Shown here in pieces: positions 15,380-23,213 of a stretch of 64,000 bases of DNA. This stretch comes from Neomoorella sulfitireducens (GTDB taxonomy: Bacteria; Bacillota; DSM-521; Neomoorellales; Neomoorellaceae): positions 1-64,000 of the forward strand of contig NZ_JANRHG010000007.1 in NCBI RefSeq assembly GCF_024733845.1, given 5' to 3'. Under the pieces are notes generated by a model. The model did no database searches, was not told the DNA's origin, and saw only the letters and a program-made list of their open reading frames with translations. The position numbers were made by a program, and so were the translations under genes. Numbering within the stretch: position 1 is the first letter of the stretch; each line of letters starts with the position of its first letter.

Positions 15380-16675
15380 ATGCGCTATCTGATACTCGGC
15401 AACGGCGCCGCCGGGGTGGCCGCGGCACGGGCCGCCCGCAGCGCTGACCCGGCCGGGGATATTACCATTGTCGGCGATGAGCCCTACCCCTATTACGCCC
15501 GCGTCCTTACCTCTTACTACCTGGGCGGCCTGGTTCTCCGGGAGCGGCTCTGGCTGGCGGGTGAGGAGTGGTACGAATGGCAGCGGGTACGGCTGATCAA
15601 GGGGCGGCGGGCAGTGGCGGTCGATACTGGAAGCTGCCGGGTGGGTCTGGATGACGGCCGGGAGCTTCCCTACGACCGCCTGCTGGTAGCCACCGGGGCG
15701 TCCCCGCAGCAAATTGACGTACCGGGCGGCAAACTGGCCGGGGTTTTTACCCTGCGAACTATAGACGACGCCACCGCCATCGGCAAATTTGCTCCTCCCG
15801 GTTCGCAGGCGGTTGTAATCGGCGGCGGCCTGGTGGGTATCAAGGCGGCCGAAGGCCTCCACGCCCGGGGGCTCCACGTGCGCCTGGTAGTATCTTCGGG
15901 CCGGCTCCTTTCCCAGGCCCTGGACGACGCCGGCGCGGAACTGGTGCGGCGGGCTATGGCGGGCGCTGGATTTACTATTCACTTGCAGGAAGATGTCATT
16001 GCCCTGGAAGGGCGGGAAAAAGTAACTGCCGCCGTCCTGCGCTCCGGGGTTACGGTACCGGCGGATGTCGTGGTCGTGGGCAAAGGGGTGCGTCCCAATG
16101 TGGAGTTCCTGCAGGGCAGCGGGGTAAAAATGGACCGTGGTATACTGGTGGATGATTACCTGGCCACCAATGTACCCGGTGTCTACGCCGCCGGTGACGT
16201 TGCCCAGGCCTATGATTATGCCTGGCAGGAGTCACGTATTAACGCCATCTGGGGCAATGCCGTGGAACAGGGACGCCTGGCCGGGCTCAACATGGCCGGA
16301 CGCCGTGCGCCTTATCGCGGCGGCATCGGGCGCAATTCCCTGGTAGTTAACGGCCTGGGGGTCATCAGCGGCGGCGTTGTCAACCCGCCCGGTGAAGGGC
16401 AAGGCTCCCCGGCAGGGCACAAGGAGGGAACAGGCGTCAATGTTAGTGCGGTCCGGTCCCCCCATGGAGACTACCAGGTGGTGACGCGCCTGGACGAAAA
16501 ACACCTTTATTACCGCAAAGCCGTCCTCCAGGGACGGCGGCTGGCCGGCATGGTAGCCGTAGGTCCGCCTGGCGGCGCCGGGGGGTTCCAATCCCTCATC
16601 GGGCGGGAAGTAAAAGAAAAATACATCGCCGGTTTCCTGGACGGCAGTTTCACCTGGGCCATGGTAGGGCGGTGA
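15380..16675 (+). CDS. FAD/NAD(P)-dependent pyridine nucleotide-disulfide oxidoreductase family protein (AOR-linked)
   Basis: About 431 residues. N-terminal FAD dinucleotide fold (YLILGNGAAGVAAARAA), second NAD(P)-binding fold around residue 145 (AVVIGGGLVGIKAAEGL), and the FAD motif GVYAAGDVAQAYD. It lacks a CxxxxC redox pair, so it belongs with NADH oxidase / rubredoxin reductase-like enzymes and not disulfide reductases. Start uncertain: ATG 15380 has only a distant AG-rich site; GTG 15368 or TTG 15365 are possible. Gene order suggests it connects the AOR polyferredoxin to NAD(P)H. The 215 bases before it hold no convincing gene. Confidence 0.82.
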   Translation: MRYLILGNGAAGVAAARAARSADPAGDITIVGDEPYPYYARVLTSYYLGGLVLRERLWLAGEEWYEWQRVRLIKGRRAVAVDTGSCRVGLDDGRELPYDRLLVATGASPQQIDVPGGKLAGVFTLRTIDDATAIGKFAPPGSQAVVIGGGLVGIKAAEGLHARGLHVRLVVSSGRLLSQALDDAGAELVRRAMAGAGFTIHLQEDVIALEGREKVTAAVLRSGVTVPADVVVVGKGVRPNVEFLQGSGVKMDRGILVDDYLATNVPGVYAAGDVAQAYDYAWQESRINAIWGNAVEQGRLAGLNMAGRRAPYRGGIGRNSLVVNGLGVISGGVVNPPGEGQGSPAGHKEGTGVNVSAVRSPHGDYQVVTRLDEKHLYYRKAVLQGRRLAGMVAVGPPGGAGGFQSLIGREVKEKYIAGFLDGSFTWAMVGR

Positions 16676-16681
16676 CTTACG

Positions 16682-16710
16682 AGAGCGGGTCAGAACCCGC
16701 TCTTAGTTTG
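16682..16710 (+). terminator. Terminator after the AOR module
   Basis: AGAGCGGGT (16682-16690), short loop, ACCCGCTCT (16695-16703), then TAGTTTG. Nine perfect pairs but a weak T tract. Confidence 0.65.
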
Positions 16711-16774
16711 TATGTAACGTTTTATTCAGCTGGAAATTATGCTAAACTAAAAATAAAGGAGCGTGAGAAATTGT

Positions 16775-17053
16775 ATGAGTATTGTATTGCTCCCGGAGAT
16801 TTTACGGCAAAAATTAGGAGAAGACGGTGCCAGGGAACTGGTAAACCTTTTAAATGCCAGCGCCAAAAATAATAAAGAGGATACGGTGGAATTTGTCGCT
16901 GAGCGGATAGAACGCCGGCTGGCAGAAATGAAAGCTGATATTGAGGCCAGAATTTCAGCCCTGGAAACACGGCTGACGTGGAGGTTATTCGCCTTCTGGA
17001 TAGGCCAGGCGGCTTTTTTCTATGGATTGGTGAAAGTATTTCTGGTTAAATAG
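16775..17053 (+). CDS. Small coiled-coil protein with C-terminal transmembrane anchor
   Basis: About 92 residues. An N-terminal LLPEILRQKLGEDGARELVNLL segment is followed by a charged coiled coil (ERIERRLAEMKADIEARISA) and a final hydrophobic helix (FAFWIGQAAFFYGLVKVFLV). The layout resembles DUF1640/CCDC90-like membrane coiled-coil proteins. ATG 16775 is used; a GTG at 16763 abuts the AAGGAG site too closely. Function unknown; it precedes a MntA/HepT pair. Confidence 0.7.
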   Translation: MSIVLLPEILRQKLGEDGARELVNLLNASAKNNKEDTVEFVAERIERRLAEMKADIEARISALETRLTWRLFAFWIGQAAFFYGLVKVFLVK

Positions 17054-17096
17054 GGATGCTTAGAACAGGAGCAACCCTTTACTTAAGGTGACCGGC

Positions 17097-17492
17097 ATGG
17101 ATGATAAAATTTACGAGCAGTTAAAAAGTTATTTTAACGAGCGACAAAATATACGGTTGGCCTTTTTATTTGGTTCCCGGGCCAGGGGCCGGGCCGGGGC
17201 GGCATCAGATGTAGACATCGGGGTATTTCTGGAGCCCGGTTATACCAGGCAGGATATTTATCAGATGTGGAACGAACTCGAGGATATGCTGGGGACAAAG
17301 GTAGATTTACTGGACTTAAATGAGGCGACACCCTCAATGGCCTGGGCAGCGCTAAAGGGCAAGCGTCTTTATATCGGGGATCAAAGTTTTTATATCCAAT
17401 ATCTTCTGGATATATCCCGGGAAGCTGAAGATTTCCAGCAATATGTACTTGACTGGTGGCGCTGGCGGATGAAAATCAGGGGGGCGGTGTAA
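17097..17492 (+). CDS. MNT-type nucleotidyltransferase (MntA-like antitoxin)
   Basis: About 131 residues. Minimal nucleotidyltransferase with AFLFGSRARGRAG followed by SDVDIGVFL, the GS-x(9+)-DxD metal/nucleotide site. KVDLLDLNEATPSMAWAALKG follows and is typical of MntA. In characterised MntA/HepT pairs this protein AMPylates and silences the HEPN toxin. ATG 17097 has AAGGTG upstream. The partner gene starts three bases downstream, a clear two-gene unit. Confidence 0.88.
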   Translation: MDDKIYEQLKSYFNERQNIRLAFLFGSRARGRAGAASDVDIGVFLEPGYTRQDIYQMWNELEDMLGTKVDLLDLNEATPSMAWAALKGKRLYIGDQSFYIQYLLDISREAEDFQQYVLDWWRWRMKIRGAV

Positions 17493-17494
17493 AA

Positions 17495-17938
17495 ATGGCA
17501 CCGATTACTGATGAACAGGCAATTTCGATTATTCGTCGCCTGAGGTTTCTGGCTACTGAGTTAGAGGATTTGAAGGCTTATGTGCAAATGGATTATTTTC
17601 AGTACCAGAGCGATCGCAAAAGCCGCCGCGACGTGGAGCGGATTATTGAGAACCTGATCTACGCCGCCCTGGATATTGCCAAAATTCTTATCGCCGGCGA
17701 AAACCTGGAAGTGCCGGAAACCTACCGCCAGGCCTTTATCCAGCTCGGTGAAGCGGGCATTATTAATCGAGAGCTGGCCATAGCCCTAGCGGAAAAGGCC
17801 AGGACGAGGAATATTTTAGCCCACCAATACCTGGACATAAAATGGGAACTTATCAAAGATTTTTTAGCTGCTGGTATTGCTGATATGGAGCAGTTTAAGC
17901 AGCAGGTAGAGCAAAAAATAATCACCTTGCGGGATTAA
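17495..17938 (+). CDS. HepT-like HEPN-domain ribonuclease toxin
   Basis: 147 residues, all-helical HEPN domain. The active-site motif Rx(4-6)H is intact in RTRNILAHQYLDIKW (Arg and His, with the following Tyr that is AMPylated in known systems). RRDVERIIENLIYAALDIAKI is the conserved dimerisation helix. SD GGGGGCGG before ATG 17495. Pairs with the nucleotidyltransferase just upstream as a type VII toxin-antitoxin system, or a relic that remains intact. Confidence 0.88.
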   Translation: MAPITDEQAISIIRRLRFLATELEDLKAYVQMDYFQYQSDRKSRRDVERIIENLIYAALDIAKILIAGENLEVPETYRQAFIQLGEAGIINRELAIALAEKARTRNILAHQYLDIKWELIKDFLAAGIADMEQFKQQVEQKIITLRD

Positions 17939-17959
17939 ATGTCTTCTTCTTAATACTTC

Positions 17960-17988
17960 TTGACACCAATGCCGTCATACTGTATGCT
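17960..17988 (+). promoter_or_regulatory. Promoter of the RHH/PIN pair
   Basis: TTGACA (17960-17965), 17-base spacer, TATGCT (17983-17988). Transcription would begin near 17995, so the upstream ATG at 17992 is unlikely to be the start of the next gene. Confidence 0.6.
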
Positions 17989-18009
17989 GTAATGGGTGGG
18001 GTGATAGGC

Positions 18010-18267
18010 ATGGAGTATAAGTATCGTACCCAGCTTTACCTTGATGCAGACCAGTATCACTTTTTAAAGGAGCGCGCTGCTAGCTATAACATCAGCATGG
18101 CTGAGGTAGTACGGCAATTGATAGCTAAGGAACAAAACAAACAGGAAGAGATTGATCCTGAGGATCCTATCTTTCACCTGGGGCAGAAAACTATTTCCAC
18201 CGGGCGTAGCGACGGCTCGGCAAATCATGACCGGTATATTTACCGGCAACGCCATGAGGACAGGTAA
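18010..18267 (+). CDS. Ribbon-helix-helix antitoxin-like protein
   Basis: 85 residues. The N-terminal beta strand and two helices (YRTQLYLDADQYHFLKERA, NISMAEVVRQLIAKE) match the RHH DNA-binding fold. The acidic, unstructured C-terminus would wrap the toxin. Start at ATG 18010, which follows GGGGTGAT and lies just downstream of the predicted transcription start. The PIN toxin begins two bases after this stop. Likely autoregulates its own promoter, as VapB-type antitoxins do. Confidence 0.8.
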   Translation: MEYKYRTQLYLDADQYHFLKERAASYNISMAEVVRQLIAKEQNKQEEIDPEDPIFHLGQKTISTGRSDGSANHDRYIYRQRHEDR

Positions 18268-18268
18268 C

Positions 18269-18700
18269 ATGCAGCAACGGCAGGTGAGCAAAAAGGAATT
18301 CCTATTTATCGATACTTCAGCCTGGATAGCTCTTTATGATAGAGATGATGCCCATCACCAGGCAGCTGCGAATTTTTTTACCCCTGATAACTTGCGGGAG
18401 TACAGGCTTACTCCTGTAACCACAAACTTTGTTTTTGCTGAGGTTTACACTTATTTCTGCCGGAACCATTCGGCGGCTATTTATATAGGAAAGACGTTAA
18501 AGGAAAGCAAAACCCTTAGAATTGTGCGGGTAGAGGAAGCGGATGAAGCAATAGCCTGGGAAATAGCACGAAAGTATGCCGACAAGGATTTTAGCTATAC
18601 GGATTGTACTAGTTTCGCGGTTATGCAGAGATTAAATTGCCGCAAGGCTTTCACTTTCGACAATCATTTCCGCCAGATGGGGTTTGAGGTTTTACCTTAA
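18269..18700 (+). CDS. PIN-domain ribonuclease (VapC-like toxin)
   Basis: 143 residues. PIN acidic residues are in place: FIDTSAWIALYDRDDAHH (first Asp), a Glu in FVFAEVYTYF, Asp in YTDCTSFAVM, and the last Asp in AFTFDNHFRQMGF. Metal-dependent RNase, typically cutting tRNA. ATG 18269 follows GAGGACAGG. Belongs with the RHH gene upstream. The family also includes non-toxin PIN nucleases, but the antitoxin neighbour supports the pair. Confidence 0.85.
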   Translation: MQQRQVSKKEFLFIDTSAWIALYDRDDAHHQAAANFFTPDNLREYRLTPVTTNFVFAEVYTYFCRNHSAAIYIGKTLKESKTLRIVRVEEADEAIAWEIARKYADKDFSYTDCTSFAVMQRLNCRKAFTFDNHFRQMGFEVLP

Positions 18701-18754
18701 CTGGAGTGTTAAAATTTATACCTGCGGTTTTTAGTGCTTGTTAACCGAACCCGT

Positions 18755-19927
18755 CTATTTCTCCCTGTTCAGTATGGCCTTCCCTTCTTTCACCTCCACC
18801 CCTGTCCCCAGCTTTTTGCTTAAATCCTGCACCTCGCTGAGGATTATAACCGCATCTTTCCCCTCCGCTTGGCGCGGTTGCTCTTCCACAATCTGCACCG
18901 GCAGTATCTCCGCCTGCTGCCAGCCTGCCTCTGCCACCTCTATTTTCAGCAGCAAACCCTGGCATGTCTCCCGCGACCAGTTTTGATCCATGATGAAATT
19001 ACCCAGGCTGTAGGCTATGAGGCTGTCTTTATATACCTCCAGCCCCTGGAAGACGTGGGGGTGGTGACCCAGGATGATATCGACGCCGCCTTCCGCCAGG
19101 CAACGGGCTACCTGCCGTTGCTCATCAGACGGGGTGCGCTGGTATTCGGTGCCCCAGTGCAGGGATACGATGACGACATCCACGGCAGGTTTCAGTTTTT
19201 GCACATCCTGGAGAATATCTTCCACCAGGTAGGTATTATCGACTACCAGGGGTGCGATCCCGGGCTGGGTATCGGTGGCCCGGAAACGGCGCGGGTATTT
19301 GTGGCTCCAGTAGATATCGGCCATGTCGCTGTAGCCCAGGAAACCCAAACGAACACCGTTAACCTCTACAACAACCGGCTGCCGGGCCTGGTCCAGGTCG
19401 CGGCCGCCGCCGAAATATTCTATCCCGGCTTTCTTAAGGAGATCCATGGTCTGCAGGAAGGCCGGCGTGTCGTAGTCCAGGATGTGGTTGTTGGCAATAT
19501 TCATGACGTCAAAGCCGCCGTCTTTCAGGACCTGAATGGCTTCCGGCCGGGAGCGGAACCAGATACCTTTGCCGGGTACTGGCGTGCCGGTGGTGGCCAG
19601 GGGGGATTCCAGGTTGCCGAAGGTCAGGTCGGCCTCCCTGAGGGTTGGGCCTAGTTTGGCCAGGGGATAGGCCGGCCCTTGCTCCTGCAAGAGCCGGTCA
19701 ACTTTACGGGCCAGCATGACGTCGCCCACTGCCGCCAGGGTGAGAGGCCCGGGCGGTGGTTGAGGTCCAGGGCTGGCAGCCGGTTTTTCCCCGGCAGCCT
19801 GTTCCATCCCCCGGCTGAACCGGGCAGGAGTGAAACCGGAATGCCTTCCCGCATAAAATGCAACCCCGGCGATTAAGGCGATTAAGATGATGAACGCGAT
19901 TAAGGCCGGTATTTTTTTATGTACCAA
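18755..19927 (-). CDS. CapA-family (poly-gamma-glutamate synthesis-like) metallophosphatase-fold protein
   Basis: 390 residues. One N-terminal membrane anchor (IPALIAFIILIALIAGVAFYA), a Pro-rich linker, then the CapA domain from about residue 60: LAAVGDVMLARKVD, FGNLESPLATTG, NIANNHILDYDTPAF, LGFLGYSDM, VIVSLHWGTEY and ILGHHPHVFQG. These are the Asp/Asn/His metal-site blocks of the calcineurin-like CapA fold. Exported by its anchor and probably acting at the wall or on an extracellular polymer. No capB/capC genes are nearby, so polyglutamate synthesis is not supported here. Confidence 0.87.
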   Translation of the reverse strand: MVHKKIPALIAFIILIALIAGVAFYAGRHSGFTPARFSRGMEQAAGEKPAASPGPQPPPGPLTLAAVGDVMLARKVDRLLQEQGPAYPLAKLGPTLREADLTFGNLESPLATTGTPVPGKGIWFRSRPEAIQVLKDGGFDVMNIANNHILDYDTPAFLQTMDLLKKAGIEYFGGGRDLDQARQPVVVEVNGVRLGFLGYSDMADIYWSHKYPRRFRATDTQPGIAPLVVDNTYLVEDILQDVQKLKPAVDVVIVSLHWGTEYQRTPSDEQRQVARCLAEGGVDIILGHHPHVFQGLEVYKDSLIAYSLGNFIMDQNWSRETCQGLLLKIEVAEAGWQQAEILPVQIVEEQPRQAEGKDAVIILSEVQDLSKKLGTGVEVKEGKAILNREK

Positions 19928-20119
19928 CGGGAAATCCCCTTTTGTAGTAAAGATAGCAAATCCGGAGGCGGAACACTTTAAATTTTAACATAAAAAGCCG
20001 GCTTGATACAGGGCGTTGATAGACATGGAGGCTAAAAATTGCTAAAATAAGGTTAAGGTTGCAGGGGGATTAAAGCGGGTAATAATTTAAGATAATCCCT
20101 CATGAGGAGGCGATGTGAA

Positions 20120-20791
20120 ATGCGCTGGTTGGGACATGCGAGTTTTTACCTGGAAACGCCGGCGGGGGTGCGGCTGGTGACCGACCCCTATGGGCCCCAG
20201 GTATCCCCGGCGGCGCCGGTAGTCACGGCTGACGTGGTAACCATTTCCCACGAGCACTTTGACCACAATTACCTGGACAATATCAAGGGTAATCCCGAAG
20301 TCTGGCGGGGCTTGACACCGGATGGAGATTGGGCGCAAATCGATTGTACATTCAAAGATGTCCGCGCTTATACTGTACCTACATACCATGATGATGCTGC
20401 CGGTGCCAAACGGGGTAAAAACGCCGTTTTCGTCTTGGAGGCAGGCAATCTCCGCCTGGCGCACCTGGGCGACCTGGGACATATCCTTAATGATGATCAG
20501 GTGCAGAAAATCGGCCGGTTAGATGTTTTGATGATCCCGGTGGGCGGGCACTTTACCATCGACGCCGCCCAGGCCTGGCAGGTGGTAGAGGCATTAAAGC
20601 CGCGGGTAGTCCTGCCCATGCATTACCTAGTACCGGGCATGCAGGGCTTCCCCATTGCCGGGGTTGACGAATTTACGGCCGGCCGGGCCAATGTGCGCCG
20701 CTTTGGGGAGGGCCGGATCGACCTGCGGGCGGAAGACCTGCCGGCAGAAACGGAGGTCTGGGTCCTGGCGGCCAGCCGGCCGCAGGTTTAA
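20120..20791 (+). CDS. MBL-fold metal-dependent hydrolase (UlaG-like)
   Basis: 223 residues. Metallo-beta-lactamase fold with the zinc motif in TISHEHFDHNYLD (HxHxDH), a later His in LAHLGDLGHILND, and MIPVGGHFTIDAAQAWQVVEALKPRVVLPMHYLVP at the C-terminus. This pattern matches UlaG/YtkL-type hydrolases. Start at ATG 20120, ten bases after GGAGG. An in-frame ATG at 20102 overlaps the SD. Substrate unknown. Confidence 0.88.
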   Translation: MRWLGHASFYLETPAGVRLVTDPYGPQVSPAAPVVTADVVTISHEHFDHNYLDNIKGNPEVWRGLTPDGDWAQIDCTFKDVRAYTVPTYHDDAAGAKRGKNAVFVLEAGNLRLAHLGDLGHILNDDQVQKIGRLDVLMIPVGGHFTIDAAQAWQVVEALKPRVVLPMHYLVPGMQGFPIAGVDEFTAGRANVRRFGEGRIDLRAEDLPAETEVWVLAASRPQV

Positions 20792-20833
20792 CCTGATTGG
20801 CTTGATCCTGCTGGTAGAAGATATGACTTTATG

Positions 20834-20872
20834 TCCCCACCGTTGGACTTTTTCCAAACAGTGGGGATTTTT
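20834..20872 (+). terminator. Rho-independent terminator
   Basis: TCCCCAC (20834-20840) pairs with GTGGGGA (20861-20867), with an inner GTTGG/CCAAC-like arm, followed by T5ATT. Ends the MBL-hydrolase transcript. Confidence 0.75.
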
Positions 20873-20879
20873 ATTACCC

Positions 20880-20907
20880 TTGATCTTGACAGGTAAAATG
20901 TTAGAAT
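20880..20907 (+). promoter_or_regulatory. Probable promoter of the RHH/MazF pair
   Basis: TTGATC (20880-20885), 16-base spacer, TAGAAT (20902-20907), 34 bases upstream of the antitoxin start. A nearby TTGACA (20886) has no well-spaced -10. Confidence 0.4.
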
Positions 20908-20940
20908 GAAAGTGGGGACAGACAAAAAGGAGGCGATAAC

Positions 20941-21201
20941 ATGGAGCAATTGCGTACGACAGTTAGGATGCCGGCAGAGCTGCTCAAAGCTATTGAAGCA
21001 GTACGGGACCCGGAAGAGTTTCCGACCTTAAGCGATTTTGTGCGCAGGGCAGTTGAGAAATATGTACGGGAATTAAGGCGCGCAAAAATCGCAGCCGAGT
21101 GCAAGCGGCTGGCAGAAGGAGAAAACCTGGTTACCCTTGCCGAAGCCGATCTGGCCGATTATGCAGGGCGTATGGCGCAGGCTGAAAGGGGTGAAATTTG
21201 A
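20941..21201 (+). CDS. Ribbon-helix-helix antitoxin (MazE/ParD-like)
   Basis: 86 residues. RHH fold at the N-terminus (LRTTVRMPAELLKAIEAV, TLSDFVRRAVEKYVREL) and an acidic C-terminal arm (LAEADLADYAGRMAQAE) for toxin neutralisation. SD AGGAGG before ATG 20941. Its stop overlaps the ATG of the toxin (TGATG), a standard toxin-antitoxin coupling. Confidence 0.83.
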   Translation: MEQLRTTVRMPAELLKAIEAVRDPEEFPTLSDFVRRAVEKYVRELRRAKIAAECKRLAEGENLVTLAEADLADYAGRMAQAERGEI

Positions 21202-21530
21202 TGCCTGGTGAAGTGCCACGGCCGGGGGACATTTTCAGGGTAAGCCTGGAAGGAACCGGTCACATCTTGCAAGGACCGCATTACGGGGTGGTGGTTTCCG
21301 ATGAACCTTTCAACTACCTTTCGACGGTAGTTATCGTACCACTTTCTACCGGTGCTAAACCTGCTACCTTCCGGCCGGAAATATCTTTTCACGGTAAGGC
21401 AACCAGGGCTCTGCCGGATCAGCTCCGGGCTGTGGATAAACGTCGGCTCAAAGAATACCAGGGCAGTGTGGCAGGCACTTCTTTTTTTTATGCCCTGCAA
21501 GAGGCGCTTAGGGAGCTGCTTGCCTTATGA
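21201..21530 (+). CDS. MazF/PemK-type endoribonuclease toxin
   Basis: 109 residues. SH3-like PemK fold: PRPGDIFRVSLEGT, a HYGVVVSDEPFNYLSTVVIVPLST core, ALPDQLRAVDKRRL with the catalytic Arg/Thr region replaced by a Gln-Arg pattern, and GTSFFYALQEALRELL. Sequence-specific mRNA/tRNA interferase by family. Start ATG 21201 with GGGGTGA upstream. The stop overlaps the yigZ ATG, so all three genes may be co-transcribed. Confidence 0.85.
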   Translation: MPGEVPRPGDIFRVSLEGTGHILQGPHYGVVVSDEPFNYLSTVVIVPLSTGAKPATFRPEISFHGKATRALPDQLRAVDKRRLKEYQGSVAGTSFFYALQEALRELLAL

Positions 21531-22144
21531 AGAAAGAAGAAGATCGGCGCGGCTTATCTGCCGAAAGTGGCCCATCCTACCTTACTGTGGCCCGGGAAGC
21601 CACGGTCGAAATTAAAATCGAGCGTTCCCGTTTCATTGGTCATGCCTGCGAAGTAGACAGTGAAGCGGCGGCCAGGGAATTTATCGCCCGTATCCAGGCC
21701 GGGCACCGCCAGGCGACGCATAATTGTTTTGCCTACCGGCTGGGGACAGGGAAGCAAGAAATAACATATTACAGCGATGCCGGCGAGCCCAGCGGCACGG
21801 CCGGGCGGCCGATTTTAGGTGCCATTACCAGCCTGGGGCTGACCAATGCGGCAGTGGTGGTGACCCGTTATTTCGGCGGCAGGAAACTGGGGGTGCGGGG
21901 GCTCATTGAGGCCTATGGCCAGGCAGCCCGCCGCGTCCTGGAAGAAGCAGGGAGCATCCGGCGGGTCGTTACCCGCGAGCTAGATTTAACCTGTAGCTAC
22001 GCTGAACTGGACCGCCTGCTTTACCTGGTTCACAGCCACGGGGGTAATGTGGTAGCTGCGGACTACGGCCGCGAGGTCCGGTTAAAGATTGCCATACCCA
22101 TTTTGGCATGGAAAAAAATGCAAGCACTGTTAAAGAACAGGTAA
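21527..22144 (+). CDS. YigZ/IMPACT family protein
   Basis: 205 residues. N-terminal UPF0029 fold: IKIERSRFIGHACEVDSE, HRQATHNCFAYRLG, YSDAGEPSGTAGRPILGAI, and VVVTRYFGGRKLGVRGLIEAYG. The C-terminal ferredoxin-like DUF1949 domain begins near residue 140. Associated with translation/ribosome in homologues; exact role unclear. ATG overlaps the MazF stop by four bases. Confidence 0.9.
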   Translation: MKKEEDRRGLSAESGPSYLTVAREATVEIKIERSRFIGHACEVDSEAAAREFIARIQAGHRQATHNCFAYRLGTGKQEITYYSDAGEPSGTAGRPILGAITSLGLTNAAVVVTRYFGGRKLGVRGLIEAYGQAARRVLEEAGSIRRVVTRELDLTCSYAELDRLLYLVHSHGGNVVAADYGREVRLKIAIPILAWKKMQALLKNR

Positions 22145-22173
22145 TTGACCTCAAATATAAAATGTAATACGAT
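22145..22173 (+). promoter_or_regulatory. Promoter of the truncated AbrB-type gene
   Basis: TTGACC (22145-22150), 17-base spacer, TACGAT (22168-22173), with SD TGGAGG ahead of the ATG at 22207. The initiation signals look intact although the gene is cut short. Confidence 0.55.
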
Positions 22174-22206
22174 GAAAGCATCGATCATATTACTGGAGGC
22201 ATCGAC

Positions 22207-22308
22207 ATGGAGGTTAAAGTATCTAGCAAATATCAGATAGTAATTCCCAAAGATGTCCGCGAACTCTTTAATATTAAAAATAGCCCTTTCTTGCCAAACT
22301 ATACTTAA
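22207..22308 (+). pseudogene. Truncated AbrB/SpoVT-type antitoxin remnant
   Basis: 33 codons. MEVKVSSKYQIVIPKDVREL is the classic start of an AbrB/MazE swapped-hairpin domain (which normally continues through a LxIKPGD motif to about 75-90 residues). After NIK the sequence departs from the family and stops. No downstream toxin gene remains. It looks like a deletion remnant with a working promoter and ribosome site. A real 33-residue peptide cannot be excluded. Confidence 0.6.
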
Positions 22309-22332
22309 ATCCCGGTAAGGAAGGGTAGGGAA

Positions 22333-23028
22333 ATGGCCTGGCAATTCAGGTGGAGCCAGCACTTGCAAGAAAAAGGGCAGCGGTTGAAGGAGGTTATGGT
22401 TACCCGGCTGCTGGAAGCCGGGGAAAGTTTAAAAAATAAGACCCGCCCGGTTATAAGGGCTGCAGGGGAATGGACACATTCAACCTGGCAGGCCACCCGG
22501 CGCGAAATGCAACGCACCTGGCAGCACCTCAAGCCATTGTACCTGCCGAGGGGCTGGCAGTCCCGCCTGTTACTGGGCTTGCTGCTTCTCACAATTTTAA
22601 TTCCGGGTATATACTCCGCGGGGATGGGGGCTCTTCCACCGCCGGCGGCCCGGCCCCTGCCTGCCGGCGTGAGGACAGACGATACCAATCTCCTGGCCCG
22701 CCTGGTGGCGGCAGAAGCCGAGGATGAACCCTACGCCGGGCAGGTGGCCGTAGTGGCCGTGGTGTTAAACCGCCTGAGGCACCCGTCCTTTCCCAATACA
22801 ATCCCTGATATTATCTTTGAGCCCTGGGCCTTTGAATGTGTGGCCAACGGCCGTTACTGGGAGGTACAGGTTCGCGCCCGGGATTATGCGGCCGCCCAGG
22901 ACGCTTTAAACGACTGGGATCCCAGCAACGGCGCCCTTTTTTTCTTTAATCCGGAAACGGCCACCAGTGCCTGGATCTGGACGCGGCCCCAGATCACCAG
23001 GATTGGGAATCATATTTTTACCCGCTGA
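22333..23028 (+). CDS. SleB-like cell wall hydrolase with membrane anchor
   Basis: 231 residues. A basic, Trp-rich N-terminal region (1-75), a transmembrane helix (LLLGLLLLTILIPGIYSAG, about 80-98), then a Hydrolase_2 (SleB/CwlJ) domain: LLARLVAAEAEDEPYAGQVAVVAVVLNR with the catalytic Glu, FECVANGRYW, and NPETATSAWIW near the end. Lytic-transglycosylase-like activity on peptidoglycan, probably in spore cortex or growth. SD AAGGAAGGG before ATG 22333. Confidence 0.88.
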   Translation: MAWQFRWSQHLQEKGQRLKEVMVTRLLEAGESLKNKTRPVIRAAGEWTHSTWQATRREMQRTWQHLKPLYLPRGWQSRLLLGLLLLTILIPGIYSAGMGALPPPAARPLPAGVRTDDTNLLARLVAAEAEDEPYAGQVAVVAVVLNRLRHPSFPNTIPDIIFEPWAFECVANGRYWEVQVRARDYAAAQDALNDWDPSNGALFFFNPETATSAWIWTRPQITRIGNHIFTR

Positions 23029-23213
23029 GGATAATAAAAAACCGCTTCGCTTTTTTACTTAAATATCCCGGCGTGTTTACCGTTTCTACTATACGGTTCT
23101 TCATTATTGATTGCCGGGTACGACCAGGTAACCTGATTGGTAAAAAGCGCTGGTTCCCGTGGCGGCCTTTGCTCGCCGATCAGGCTGCCTGAGCGGCACA
23201 GGAAAACCGGATG

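Noticed and set aside
20886-20907. TTGACA at 20886 as -35 for the RHH/MazF pair
   Set aside because: Spacing to TAGAAT is only ten bases; the TTGATC six bases upstream fits better.
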